Source: Patagioenas fasciata
Taxonomy: Eukaryota > Chordata > Aves > Columbiformes > Columbidae
DNA: 64,000 nucleotides
Direction: 5' to 3'
Assembly (NCBI RefSeq): GCF_037038585.1
Contig: NC_092521.1
Location: 48,338,398 to 48,402,397, forward strand
Part shown: piece after piece, positions 1 to 13,549 of the stretch
Position numbering within the stretch: position 1 is the first letter of the stretch
Layout of the letters: each line of letters starts with the position of its first letter
The notes under the pieces: model-generated
Databases searched by the model: none
Seen by the model: only the letters and a program-made list of their open reading frames with translations
Told to the model about the DNA's origin: nothing
Program-made: the position numbers and the translations under genes

Positions 1-3000
1 TCAAGAAGCAGGTCCGTGGTTAGCGGTGTTAAGAATAGGTCCAACTTTAACCTTCAAATGCTTTCAAAAACAACAGAACACAATGCTGGATAGCGCTGTA
101 AATCCAAGCACTATTTGTGGGGCTCTTGCAAAGAATACCAAGGTGACTTTTGGTTTAAGTCAATATGCTTAAGCAGACTCCTCTAATGCAAACAAACAAA
201 CAAGCCAACCAACCAACCAACCACTAATAATGTCTGAGAGTAAAATGTCATTTCAAGAAGGCAAGAAGATCAAAATGATCTTTGTGAATGAAGTTTTCTT
301 TAACAATATGAAAGACATAACATGTTTCTAAGGTCTGGTATGAATGGGGCACATGGCTGTAAAGTTGAAGCTGTTCTCCTTTGTTTTGGCTCCTAAGGGC
401 TCTATATAATTATTCTTTCCTCTTATCCATAATAAATGAGGACAAGAAAGCTCTTTGTATTTTCTAAGTAATTGCAAAATAGACAAGAAGAACCTGGTAC
501 ATCATTTCTTTCAACTCTTGGAAGCTCCTAAATAAATTACACCTTCCCTACTGAAGGATTCACAGCAGCACTGAAGAAACTTTGAAGGACCCATATTTCT
601 TCCAGAGAGGGTATCTCATGGTATATTTCCATTCCTGCACCTTGGATTTTAAATTCAGCCCTTTTTTGTTGTTTCTGATTTGGTTTGGTGTTTTGTTTTG
701 TTGTTTTGTTACAAGGAGATTTGAAGCTGTGGTTTTGGTTTGGTTTGGTTTGCTTCAGGTTTTTTTGTGTTGTTTGATTTGTTTTGTTTTCCTGACACTG
801 CCTGACTGCTTGATTCCTGACCACAATCCTGCTGACAAAACTTCTGAACAAGCTGACCTTCGTGTCTATATGACTTCCCAACTGTATCATATTCTGATCC
901 TCTAGACAACCCATCCTGCCTGTTCCATGCAAGCTGTGAATGTTTTCCTCCTATGTATTTCCTAGCCCCTTCCTCACAGACAGAATCTTCTACTCAACAT
1001 AAGCATGTCTGAGATTTTCTTAAAAAAAAAGCACGCTTTCAAATTAATGTTTCTGCCTGGGATTTTGAGATAATTCTTGTCCTCTATTACTCAGAAAGTT
1101 CTGAAGATTTCTTGTTTTACAGCTATAAATATAGGTGGCTTTTTTTTCTTTTTTCATTAAGCTCGGCTATTTTGTTTCCTTCTGGTGTCTTTGTTAACTA
1201 TTTAGGATTTTCCTTTGTAGTTTTTTTGAAATGTGACAAGCATTGTTCTATCTTAGCAGTTCAGAACTTCAAGTAAAATTTCAGTACTCTATCTTGCCAC
1301 TTATCTGTCACTCATAATACGCAATGTAGCTAAGATGAAAATAAATGCAACTCTCCTGAAAAACTCTGAACATCCTCCATTCCTACTAGTTTCATGGGAA
1401 CTGTAGCCTATTAACAGCTCTGAAGCCTGACTTCCACATCCTGACTAGTCTTGTTCATGAAGTCTTTTGCTCCTTTGCAAAGCACATAATGAATGCCACC
1501 ACTGGTGCCTGGCAAAATTTTCCCGCAGTATGCTGACATCTGCTTCAGTGAAAGTAAATGGGTTTAAAACTGTCCCTTTGCATTTATCTAGCAAAATTCT
1601 GTTTATAATGTCCTTTCTACTTAAACTTCAATTACAGCTTCCTGAATTCCCTACTATACGTAAAGAAGGGAGTACTTCACTCAGGTTTGCAAAATGGACA
1701 ACTGAATTACTATTTCTGCATATCCAAAGTGTTGTTCGGTAATCATTTCAAAGTAATTAAATACCATGTTTAAATTAATTTAAAAACCAAATTATTCTAT
1801 CGGTATTAGTGTTGAAACACTGATGGGTATTTATACAATTTCGTGTAGCTCTTGTTTAACTGCTTTTTAAAGAGCATAACTAACTCTTCAGATGGTTTAA
1901 ATGCACATTTCTGTTAGTTTTAAAAAGGCTTTGCCACATTGTACTAACTGAAGTTCTGGTAATTTAAATATATATCATTAAAAAGGAAATACATGTCTTT
2001 TATGTTCTTTTCTGCGCTATCAACACTTTCTGTTAAATAGCCCCATGGTCTTCTTTCTACTACAAAAGACACACACATCAAAACCAACCGACTCAGTGAA
2101 GAGTTTTATTGGCCACAATATCTTTACAGATTTAGACAAAAAAAAAAAATTACTGACACAATATAATTCTACACTGGAAAAATACAGACTTCCAGCTATC
2201 TAGTTTTTCAGGAGCAATGATGGGAGCTTTAGGGTCAAGATAACATAAGCAGCTGTTGTCCTTTGACCAAGCTTTGAACTTATGACTGCTCTATGTTCTT
2301 CTACCTTGGTTTCTACCAGTGGAACAAGATAAAAGAAGATCTTTTCAAATCAAAGTGAATGTTTGTGAAGTGTAGCATTGGAGCCGAATACTTGGTAAAA
2401 CTTCTGACCTTCAGTCCTGCTGAATTCGAAACACAAAGGCACCTTTGAAATGCTGCAAATTGGGCCCAGCTGACATTTAAACATCAATTCTGAATGTGTC
2501 CACACCCGAATATCGATGCATCAGAAGTGAGACTATTGATTTTTTTCTCAACAACATGTTTCAGCCATCTGCTTCCCTTTGCCTGGTTTTACTTCTGTCA
2601 GGTCTTACAAAGAATAGACTTTAGCTGGGGGTTCACATACAAGGAAACCTCTCATCTAAAATAAAAACGTGCCAAATAACTGTGTTCGCCTGAAACCAGT
2701 GCCCAGGTCTTGTACCATCATACTGTTGTTCCTGCTCACCCTGCTAATGGGAATGTACTGCCCTGGAGCACAGCTAGAGCCCAGCCCTTAAATTGCTGGG
2801 ATCTTGGGATTCCTGCTTTCACACATTCAGGATCCTTGGAGCAATACCAACACGTGGCTTAGTCTGGGCTTTCATCCACAGAACTCCCTGAGCCATCATC
2901 TTGGAGAAACCACTCTTCCTCGCCCCTCTGCCAAAACAAGCAGGATACCTTAAAGCACCTTGGCTTACACTCATCTGCCATAGAATGGGAAAGGAAAATT

Positions 3001-3674
3001 CTCTTGGGCAGAAAAATCTGAGTTTGATCAAAGCGTCCTTCTTGTCCTCACTCAGGTGTTTGATCCCCACGCCCCTCTCTTCAGGTTTTGGCCCCTCTGC
3101 TCCCAGTGATGTAGAATGTCAAGGCTGAGGACAGAAGCTACCTAAACCAAGCTGAGGATTCAACCTGAATTATGTCTGAATTAGACAAAAGCTCAGGCAC
3201 AAGTCAAATACAAATTTATAGACACAGCTATATTTTTCTCTCATTCCCTCCTAGTGCATAATTCTTTCTACAATTTTTAAGCATTTTGGATGGATCTCTG
3301 GAAAGAAAAGCTGAAAAGCAGGAGGGCAATAAGACAGGGACCTTATGTTGTAAGTTTGAAAAAAACAACAAAAGGAGGGTGGTATTGGAGGAGGAGCTGT
3401 GCACTATACCGCAGGTACTATTATTATTCTGCCAGTACCAACAGATGGGGGATTGCGAGGGAACATTTATTTAGTCAAATGCATTTTGTGTATTAGCACT
3501 AAATTAACGATTTATTTGTTGTTGGGCTTGGGGCTTTTTTGTTTTTTTTTTTTTTTGAGGAGTTATCATTTACTCTGCCTTCTTTAGCTCCGAATGCTGG
3601 CAACCTGGCTGGCCATATGGTACTCGAGAACAGTTCTGGTTGGCTCCCATTGTGTCCTGCCACTTTGCATTCAC
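1..3674. other. Intergenic AT-rich DNA, no gene recognised
   Basis: Contains an AAAC/CCAA repeat (190-222) and a G/T-rich low-complexity tract (661-790). Open frames are short or derive from the low-complexity tract. Nothing supports an exon or RNA gene. Confidence 0.7.
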
Positions 3675-3845
3675 ATATATCCAGGTGCTCTGCAAAGATG
3701 GAGGCAGATTATTGTTCCCATTTTATGAATGAGGAAACTGAGACAGAGATCACAGTGTTTGTTCAGTCCTTCTTGGGACATAGATCCAAGAACAGAGCAG
3801 CAGACCCCTTGGCATGCTCCCGCTCGCTGGAACAGCACATTGCCT
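3675..3845 (+). mobile_element. MIR-like (CORE-SINE family) ancient SINE remnant
   Basis: The core is close to the MIR consensus: CCAGGTGCTCTGCAAA, then GATTATTGTTCCCATTTTAT and GAATGAGGAAACTGAGACAGAG. The downstream part (CAGTCC...AGAACAGAGCAGCAGACC...GGCATGCTCCCGCTC) is compatible with a diverged 3' portion. Sense orientation, inactive, ends approximate. Confidence 0.68.
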
Positions 3846-4095
3846 GGGATGGCAAGATGAATGGCACAGGTCCGGGGGAGCTGAAGGTAGGCACAAGCTG
3901 TTCGATTTAGATGGCTATCAGGTTTTAAGTTCACTTTGCATTTGAAAAACTAACTGATTGCACTGATAAGTTTCTCCTGGCTTCCAAATGCAGTCCTATG
4001 TATTTCTGCTCACGCTAGAGAGCAAGGGGCACAGTCTCCTCAAATCCTGAATGTAGGTACTCAAGATGTAAAGGAAAAGTACACTATCTGATTTT

Positions 4096-4127
<32 letters not shown>

Positions 4128-5884
4128 CCTCCTTTATTTAAAACAGGTACAAAAACTTGACAGAAACTTTCAATTAAATGAAATTGGGTAGAAAAAGAAA
4201 AAAAAGAAAGAAAAAATGAAGCCTACTCTTAAATCTTTGAGACCTGGGATGTAAAGAACCATTTGAAGTTAATGGAGAGTCTGATGAGAAGGCTTCACTC
4301 CCTGATCTCCAGCTCTATTTGTAGCATATTGTCCTAAGCCACTTCTTCTGAAAAATGGTTCAAAGAACAAACACTTTCATAGCTTTTGCTGTTATGGCCC
4401 AGTATATTTAGTCAAAGAAATTGGGTCAGTGTACTTTTTATTTTCTCTCCATTCTACTAACTCAACAGGAGACTGGCCAAATTCCAAGCATGCTGTGTCC
4501 CATTCCTGATTTCATAGACACTGAAAAAAATAACACCAACGAAAAAATGGACTGTGGATGGCTCAGCTGACACAGCCATGGGAAGGAAATGGCTGGTTGT
4601 TGCAACGCATTATCCACAAATCTAGCCAGACTGTGGAGATTGTTATTTTACATTTCACACTGCCAGCCATGTCTATTGGTTGTTCCAAGCAGAGTTGCTG
4701 CTGCTGCAGCAGAGTAGAAAGCAAAAAATAAAAGACATAACAGTAGAAGCAATGGCTGGTGCTGTGAATATACACAGTGGAGCAGTGTAGGTGTAACTTG
4801 CAACTAGCTTGATCAGTTAACTGGTCTCTGATCCTTATTTAATTTTACCTTGTGAGCAGACCAGGTTATGTTCATCAGAACTGGTTGGTTGGAGATGAGA
4901 ATGCTTTGTGAGATAAAATAGTTTGTGAAAGGGACACTCTGTGGTGTCTTTTTGGTGTACAAGGAGAGGAGTGAAAAGACTATAATTATATGGACGTGTA
5001 CATACATGCGTGGGTACATATATATGTATGCATGCACATCGTTTATGTATATTCATATATATAAGACTAAAAGTTCCAGAAATCTAAAAGCATTTTCCAA
5101 ACACTTTTAGAAGTTTTCTTCTCTCTTTAGTCATCCTTAGACCTAAGCAGTCTCACTACAGAGGAGGAACACCTACTCTTGGCATTATGGTAATATATAT
5201 ATAGAGAGTGTTAAAAAAACAAAACAAACAAAAAAAAAACCAACAACCACTAATTAGCTTCACCATATCACTCCTGAATAGAAACAAATGTACTTTGTCA
5301 TTTCTAAACTCTTAGTACAATTTCCCTATGAAGGGAATAGCTTTTTTTTTAAAAAAAAAAAAAAAAAACTTTCATAGTCCTTCAATTGCTGGGATATTTT
5401 GGTTTTGGTTGTGGATTTTTTTTTTTTTGTGGCTTGTTTGTTTGTTTGTTTTTGTTTTTTGTCAGTCTGGATTAAGAGGACAGAGAAATTGCCAGTCTTA
5501 AGAAAGTGTGTGTATGTATGTTTTTGTATATGTATGCATGTATGTGGGGGTATATAAACAAAGGGAAGAGTTTAAACAGTAAAGAAATTTAACTGAGAAA
5601 TATTCAAAGAAAATCAGATGCTGCAAACAGCCCTAGAGACTCAGGTGTTCAGATTGCCTCAGCAGCCTCCAATACTCCCATTTAACCCATAAAGGGAGCA
5701 CCCACTAAGGCTGGGGCAATAATGATACTCAGTTTATGTACAATGCTGAACACAAGACAAAAGCTGTAACTTTCTGTACAAGCACGATGTCTTCAGCTAT
5801 TGCTTGCAGAATTAGTGGAACGACTAATCTTTCCTCAGTAAGTGTGCAGCAACCTCATCTTTCACTGAAGCAGCAAACAACCTA
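3846..5884. repeat. Intergenic DNA rich in A/T junctions and TG/TA microsatellites
   Basis: No gene. Two T-to-A homopolymer junctions occur: T15 then A15 (4098-4127) and T9 then A18 (5342-5368); each is a perfect self-complementary run. TA/TG alternating repeats lie at 4985-5065 and 5506-5560, and a G/T-rich tract at 5399-5461. The remaining sequence is unremarkable. Confidence 0.8.
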
Positions 5885-6045
5885 GGGATTTTCCTAGCAC
5901 TCCTATCAAAAGGCAAGTTAACACCATTATTCTAGTAAAACTGAGGCACTGAGAAATCCCTCAGTAAATCACTGACACAGCTGGAAATAAAAGCTGGACT
6001 CCCGAATTCCCAGGCTCATACATTAACCACCAGAAAACTCATCTC
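5885..6045 (+). mobile_element. MIR-like (CORE-SINE family) ancient SINE remnant
   Basis: The order of blocks follows the MIR consensus: AGCACTCCTAT...GGCAAG, ACCATTATTCTA, AAACTGAGGCACTGAGAAA, TCACTGACACAGCTGGAAAT, AGCTGGACTCCCGAATTCCCAGG, and a closing ACATTAACCACC. MIR-type tRNA-derived SINEs spread in early amniotes, so this is a very old, inactive copy in sense orientation. Divergence is high but the block order is clear. Confidence 0.72.
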
Positions 6046-9000
6046 CTTTTAGTCGGTGGGGAAAGACAGTAGAATTCCCACAAGGGAGCAGGGAATCCCA
6101 CAATCATCCCATATAATCCTACAATTATAAAAAAATGGTTTTACTAAGGGTGTAAAATAAATCATATTGTAATACACATAATCTGTGAAAACCAAACCAT
6201 GATGAAATAAGGAAACCAAACCAACATGGTCCACTGTTAATGCGCTAAGATTGTTAACCTTCTATTCACACTTACCAGACCGGTGTCACAATCATTAACA
6301 GAGATACAATTCTAGTCCTCACAAGAGAAGGAAACTATCTTATCAGAGGTAAAAATGAGTGAAAAATGATTGCAGGCTATAACCTGTAATTTCTGCCAGG
6401 TAATACAGAAAATCATTCTGGGATTCAGTTTTGTGATTCTTGTTTACTCTTTGTTCCTGAAGTAAACGAATATTTTGTGTGAGTGAAAGTATCAGGATGT
6501 GTCTCCAGAATGCCTTGTCTGAGGTCAGGATGTTTTTGCCAGAATTTGGAATGCAACCTTAATCGCCCGAGACTCAGAACTCTCTCATCAGTGAAGAATT
6601 GCAATCAGGGCCTTGTAGCAGTAATCAAACAGAAGTGATTGTCATAAGGACAGAGCACATGGAAAAGTAAGAGAAAATTGGATAAGACTTAGGACAAGTA
6701 AGAGATAAAGAGGTGTTGTTGAGTAAAACCAGTAGCAAGAATTTCTGACCTATTTATGACAATTTGATTAAGAAGGTGAGAAGTAACTAGCAAAGTAGGG
6801 AGATGATAGCTAACAACTGATTATAGGAGGATAAGTGTTGGCACCGCGTGACTTTGCAGTGGAGTACACTCAGTGGAACTTTACTCTATTTTAAGCAGTT
6901 GCAGGTTTTTTTTCTAGTTTGGTTTTGTGGGGTTTTTTTTGTCGTTTTGGTTTGGTTTTGCTTCCTTGTTTGTTTTGGTTTTTGTTTTGTTTTTTTCCCT
7001 GTCTGACCTGTCACAAAAGTGATTCTACTACACATCCTTATAAAAGCACTGACATTTGGAAGTAAACCCAGGTACTGAAAGAGACAGGCTGTGTGCTTTT
7101 AGCTCAGCACCTTCAGTGTAAAGGTCACAGCCCACAGCATCACCCCAGTAGAGAAGGTGGCAGGCCAGGTCCGGGCAACTCAGTCACCTAGCTCAGAGCT
7201 TGCATGCAGCTGAACTGTCATTCACCCCTTATCAGTGCTTGCTGCAGAAGTCCAATGTTGAGGTTGATTAAAGGGCAGCATGGGAATTTAACACTCACCG
7301 ACTCAAGGGCTGCACAATGGCTAATTTTGGAATTAATCGAGATCTGATGTTTTTCTGAGTTACCAGTTGTTTTAGCTGGATGCAGACAGTAACTCTTAGA
7401 AAAGAAGTAGCTGGTAAGCCTGCTTACCAGGAATTTCAGTTGGATTCTGCATCAGCATCATGACAGAGCTTTATCCACTCACTTGTATAGAAACTGAGTG
7501 TTGTGTGACTGTATCCAGGAGAAGAAAGCTGCTTAAGCCAAGAAGCCATGAGTAAAAATTGAAGTTGCAAATTAACTGAGCGCCTAATATTATATGCTGA
7601 AATCAGTTATCTGCAAAGAAATCAGGACAGTCCTTCACAAGTGTGACCTGAATTTTATTTCTTATCTTCAATACACTGTAAACCACTTCCCTTCCAAATG
7701 GAGTACATACTTATATAACCATACTTAATTTTGTATTTTCTGAAAATCAAAAAAGGAATTACTCAGGTTCAACACGTTTAAACGAAGCACTCTTCACAGT
7801 CTGTCAATTACAGCTATAAACAAGGAACTTCCAAAAATTGTTATTCAGAGGTGACTGCATTTCTGTGGTGAGCAAAGTGATTTCCATTATAGTTTTCCTT
7901 TTTGCAGAAGAGTAAAGTATTCACTGAAAACACAGATTTCCCCTTCTTTTTGAGTCTGGTGTGTTTTTGTACAAACACATTTCTTGAAAAATGTTCCTGG
8001 GTCACAAAAATTTCAGCAACACAGTCACGGTTTGTTTTCAATTGTCGGTAGATAAGTAGAAACTACAGGACAGCTTTTTGGTGCGTTACAGAATAAGTTG
8101 CAGGGAATCAGACACATGATTTAACATATGTTAGATCCTGCAGACAGATTTGAGCTTAGCAGTAAGCATGTGGCTAGTCTAATTTAGAGGAATTATAAAA
8201 TTAGTCAGGACTATTTGCAGGATTGGGTAAGAGTTTCATTTTTAGACTCACAGCATTTGAAGAATCTGATCAGTTCTTTATTTTTGAAGCATAATTCCTC
8301 TGCTTTTGTTGCATTAACTAGCTTACACCAAGCAGTTCCTGAGTGTCAAAGGTAAGTGTTCACTCAGGACAACAGTTTGGGCTCCTTAATTCCTCTGGAT
8401 AATGTCATAGCAGCAGTGAGCCATGGACATCTGGTTTCAGCACGACCCATGTTTTACACTCTGTTCTCCCTGATAGATGTGACCAGACACCTCAGCTTGG
8501 TAGCACTGCCTCTGATAGAAAAGCACCTTTCTTATGCCGCTATGGGAAATAGAAGTAGCTTCTGCATTAAGCCACTGACCCTTAATAGATGTCTAAACAA
8601 CTAAGTGGGTTTTGCTTATCCCTTGTAGCATCTTTACTGCCATGGTATTTTCTCTGATAAACCTTCCACTGATTTCAAAGGAATTGGTATTTTATTCTGT
8701 ATATTTAAAATGGTGTATTGCATACATGCTGGGTTTAGCTAAGAAGCGCAGGAAAGAGTGATACAGCATAAATTGCCAATAATACATGGATATCCTTAGC
8801 TTAACCTTAGATGACATTCTATCTCAGAGAAATTTACAGGTTGAGAATGCCAAATAAAGATATGTTTTTAATAAAAAAAACGTTTTTAATATAAGTTTTT
8901 TCTCCTTTTTGTCCATAGAATATACATTGAATCTAGACCAAGAATACTTTAGCTTGACCTTTTCCAAACCTATACCACAAAAGAATATAAAGGCTTCATC

Positions 9001-11338
9001 ACATGTCAGCATGTGGAATTAGCACTTAATATTTAGTACGGCTTTCATGTATAAAATGGAGTTTAACAATGAAAAAGCATATGTAATGTAGTATTTTTGC
9101 CAGGAAGATATTGTAACACCTTCTCTTGAAGTTCAGAACAGAGAAATGATAAGGTGAAAGGGTAACTGATAGTCATCTTTACCACAGAATTCTTTATCTT
9201 AGATGGTTTCTTCTAAAAAAGAAGTCCAGAAAAACAATATGCAGATTATAAACCTTACTCTGGACTACAGAAAATTGATGGCTATATTAAATGCAAGTGT
9301 TAACAGGTGTAATTTTCTATACTTTTTACGAAAATTCTGTGCCTTTCTGATATTTTCCAGTTTAAGTTGCTTCTTCCTTAGAGGCATCAGGAATGAGTTG
9401 CTGCTGGTGTACAGGAAGAAAAGATTTTGTTGCTGAGCTCAAGTTCCATTTCACAGTGCTACAAGCACTGCCCACTCTTTCTGAACCATAAAGCACGACA
9501 ACCCCAATTAGCTAGCATGAAGTTTCTTTATGAACAGGGTTTAATCCTCAATGAACGGTCCGTAACAACTCCTACTCATCAAAGCCTTTTTCATCAATTA
9601 CTGCTTCATGGAACAAACATTGTCTGGGCTTTTCCTCTTACTTAGATTTCAAAATTGCTTCAGGAAAGTTAAAAATGTCACAAGTTAATCTATAACAAAC
9701 CCACAGCTTTGTATCTGACAAGGCATGATAGCTTATTGCTGTAAATGAAACTCCAACTAGCATGCTCAATAAAATACGCCTGCTGAAAGAACACTAAATT
9801 TCACCACATCCTTATACTAGTTCCATACCATTGCATATTTTTTCTTCTGCTTAAAAGTGTTGAAATTCTCTAAACATCCCACACCTTTTTCTTCAAGGTA
9901 TTTTTCCCAGATCAGTTTCTTGAACAAGTTCTCCACAATAACACTTGCACTGGAATGAAGAAAGGAGAACAGGCAGAGAAAAAAATGGTCAAGAGCATTC
10001 CCCTAACAGAAATATCTATCTAACTCAGGCTGAGTGATTACCTAGTAGAGAAAATACTTGTAAAACATCCAGATACAAGCTTCTTGGGTTTTCAAAATTT
10101 CAGAAGTAGACATTGGATCTTTAGAATTACGTAAAAGTGCATTAGAATACAGTTATTCTATTTAATACAAGTAGTGTTAATGTTTCTAGCTGGTAACGTA
10201 TTTTTTCCTAGTAAAATCTGGTAGTTTTGGCATGAAGAGATTGACCTAAATACAGCTTCTGCAATTCAACAGTGTTCATGTTTAGGAATTAAGTTTCCCA
10301 TTGGGTTTACGAGACTGCTGAAATACAAGCTTAAAGGAAACTCAGCCTGTGTGCCAGTTCTAGCTTGGTTTTCTCCCTGGACTCACACTAGCAAACCCCA
10401 CAGGAAAGCAAATTTGTTGGGTTTTTTTCCACCTCAATCAGAACTGGGACTGGCAAGCCAAATGGGTGTATAGAATAACACCATGGAAAGGGCTAAGGAT
10501 GATGAAACCCTAACATCCTAAAAGCAACAGGGTTTTTTAATATCCATCTGGAGAAGTTTGAATCTGGACCTTTTTAGTGTTCAACTAATAGATGAATCAT
10601 CTAAGGAGACACAACAATCAGTTTGTCAGCTGGACTAAAAAGCAGAATAGCCAACAAGAGCAGACATTGTAATAAGCCCTGACATACCCGGTTAGAGAGC
10701 TCCGCTGCTACCTGAACACAGAGCCTTGCTGAGTGCCATGGTCTGGGCTTATATAAACACAGACACACTTGAGCATTGGATAGGGTTCCTTTTTGGTTTT
10801 TATAGCATTACTGGAACCTTCCTGAGAGTGCGGAAACAGCGTTTGTTGGAAAACAAGCCTCATTAAAATAAATGACATTGTTGCTGCTTCCTCAGATAAC
10901 TTTGCTCCTGTCTCAGCAGAGGTAGGCTGGTTCTATTACTGGGAAACAGTCTCTATTGCCAATTCTGTGGTGGAGGAATGGCATTCTAAATTTAAAAATC
11001 CTTTCTATTGATCTGTGTTTATCACATAATACTACACCAGCTTGCATTAAACAGCATAGATACATTTTCATCCCTATGAAGGGAATTAAATGCCCAATTC
11101 TTATTACTGTTAATAGTTGTGTGCCTAATGCCCAGTGTGCCTGCCTGCAAACATACCCCCTTAATTGCCTAATGTGCAGTCTTGAGAGAAGCGGATTATT
11201 CAGCTTTATGTTTCCACATTTGCAAATATATCAAGGAACTGGTGGCTGTGGCACAAAGAACAGATTTGTCGATTTGTTTATTTTCAAAACAGGACAGCAC
11301 AGAGACCTTGTTCCAGCAACTCTTGGCTATAGTGCTGT

Positions 11339-11371
<33 letters not shown>

Positions 11372-13549
11372 GTAAGTATTTTAACATATGGATTTCTACA
11401 GTGTGGGAAGGCTCTGCTTTGCATTCAGGACTCTTTCCAATTAAACTGAATGTTAGCTCAGCCCATTTAAAATGCATATAAACTGTACTTATGGGTTTCC
11501 AGTTATGCTTAGCCTCCTTCTGAAAGATACCACAAAGGTCATGACCAGAAATGCAGAAATGTTTTAACCCTGAAGTTCACAGCTGGATTTCCGTTGGGTT
11601 TTTTTTGTGTTGTTTTTCTTTGGATGGAAAAATGTAGATCCCTAAAGACAACTTGTACTATTGTTTTTCAAAACAGTTGAGAGACTTGTACATTAAAAGT
11701 GTACACTGAAAAGTGTACATTCTGAGCAATGATTTCTATTCAGTGTTACACCAGGGTGAAAAGAATTTTGACCACGTTGAGTAGTTCACAGAAAGCTTCA
11801 TTAATTTCAACAGGACCAAACCTGCTATCACATTACTTTCCACAATGACAATGTGAAAATTTAGTTATATTAAGTGAAATATCCTATTAAGAATTGTACA
11901 TTTACAAACATATCCTGAGGTTTGGAATAATTCTGCAAAACTCATGCATGCGGTTTCACAGTGACTGTATCTGTTTGGGAATCCAAAGTTTATTGGAGTC
12001 CATAACATAATAAGTCACTGTATCCTTGGTAAAATCTTGTGGCTGAAGTTCTCTTGTAAAATAATAAAGACATTTCAAATAGGTTTCTCACAGAAGCTGT
12101 CATGACATTCATTTAGTGAAGATCAATCAATCTGTCCACATTATCTCTACTCACACATTCCAACCACCTCCATTGTGAGAGGCAAAAAAGCACAGCCCAG
12201 AAAACATAAACAAATAAATAAATCCCTTTTCCTGTGCTTTGACAAAAGCAAAATTATTTTCTCCCAGGGAAACCACAGAGAAGTAGGTGGCTTACGGAAG
12301 AAGCACATGTCAGCCAGGAGTCTCAAGGGTAATAAGGGTGACAAGTCACTTCCTCAGAGACAGGTAGAGCTATATCCTGAAACTTCTGGTGTCTCTAAAA
12401 TGAGCAATTCTTCTACGCTTTCATCTGGGGGGAATGTTTTGCACAGGGGGATGCCCCTGGGTGCCTCCAGCCATGAAGAAATCTGTCTATCATCGAGCTC
12501 TGCCTGGGAAAATGGCTCTTGGTTGTATTCTCTCGTGGCTTCTGGGTGTTGATTTGCAGGTGGAAAAGTCCATCCTGCAGCTCAGATCATCACGGTGTCT
12601 ATGTAGCATGATTAGGTAGAGACGAGGCCATCGTTAGCTGCCTCGTGTTGTCAGGGCTGAGGCAAGCCAGAGGTTTACAACCTCTCACTTCTCCTGTTTG
12701 CTTGAATCTTTCTCTCCTCTCTCAGACGGGGAAGTAGCCTACTGAGAAATAAACCTCTTTACTCTGCCATATCCCTGTAAGTGAGATATCCTCATTAGCA
12801 ACTGCATGAGCCAGTCAGTCAAAGTTTTCCCAAATGCTTCTTAGCATCAGCTAAGTCGCATAATATTAATACCACCGATGTCTGCTGCATCTCTATGGGA
12901 TTTTAGTAAAGAGTGAATGTTATTAGAAGAGATAGTGTGGCTTTCCCTTCATTTGTTCTTACACTATACTCATTAAACAAGAAGCAGTTCTTCAACTCAT
13001 GCCAATCAAGCACAGCTATCTAGGACCTAATGTTCACCACGAGACACAGAAATCCAGTCCCCAAAAAGCCAGCTGGGTGCCTGGGAGTGGTGTAATGGTA
13101 CCGGGAACATTTCCAGGTCATTAGTTCCAAACCAGCCCTGGCTGGCACTGACCAAAAACTGCACCATTGCCTCTATTAAGTGAGTTGGCACTTTCACTCC
13201 ACTATCCATGGCAGAAAAATCATTATCCCTGCTGGCACACATTAGAGCCATTATTGCCCTCCTCATTGCAATGTCCCAGATTGTCCAGGTCCCAGAAGAG
13301 ACATGCACTTCTCAGGAATGTCCCAGCTTCATTGGTGCAACCGGAGGGGATTTATGAGTGCAAAAAGGGAGGCACAAGTTAAAGCAACACAGCTCCACAT
13401 GAAAATAAATGCCTGTTGCACAGGCAGGAGTGAGCTGACTCAAAGCTGCACAAGCAAAAGTCGAAAACTCCACTAAGCTCCCAATACTACACTACCTCCA
13501 ACAGGATACAAAGTGAGAATTTATCCAAACATTGAGACAGAGTTCCTCG

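Noticed and set aside
582-932. Open frames on both strands around 582-932
   Set aside because: They come from the G/T-rich (CA-rich on the other strand) low-complexity tract, giving Lys/Asn/Gln- or Phe/Leu-rich peptides.
12175-12552. 125-codon + strand frame with Lys-rich start
   Set aside because: No domain recognised, no flanking splice signals judged convincing, starts in an AAATA-rich stretch. The segment also hinted at a MIR (CAAGTCACTTCCTC) but the remaining blocks did not follow the consensus.
13027-13308. 93-codon - strand frame of balanced composition
   Set aside because: Looks less repetitive than most, but I recognise no family and a frame this long is expected by chance in 64 kb.
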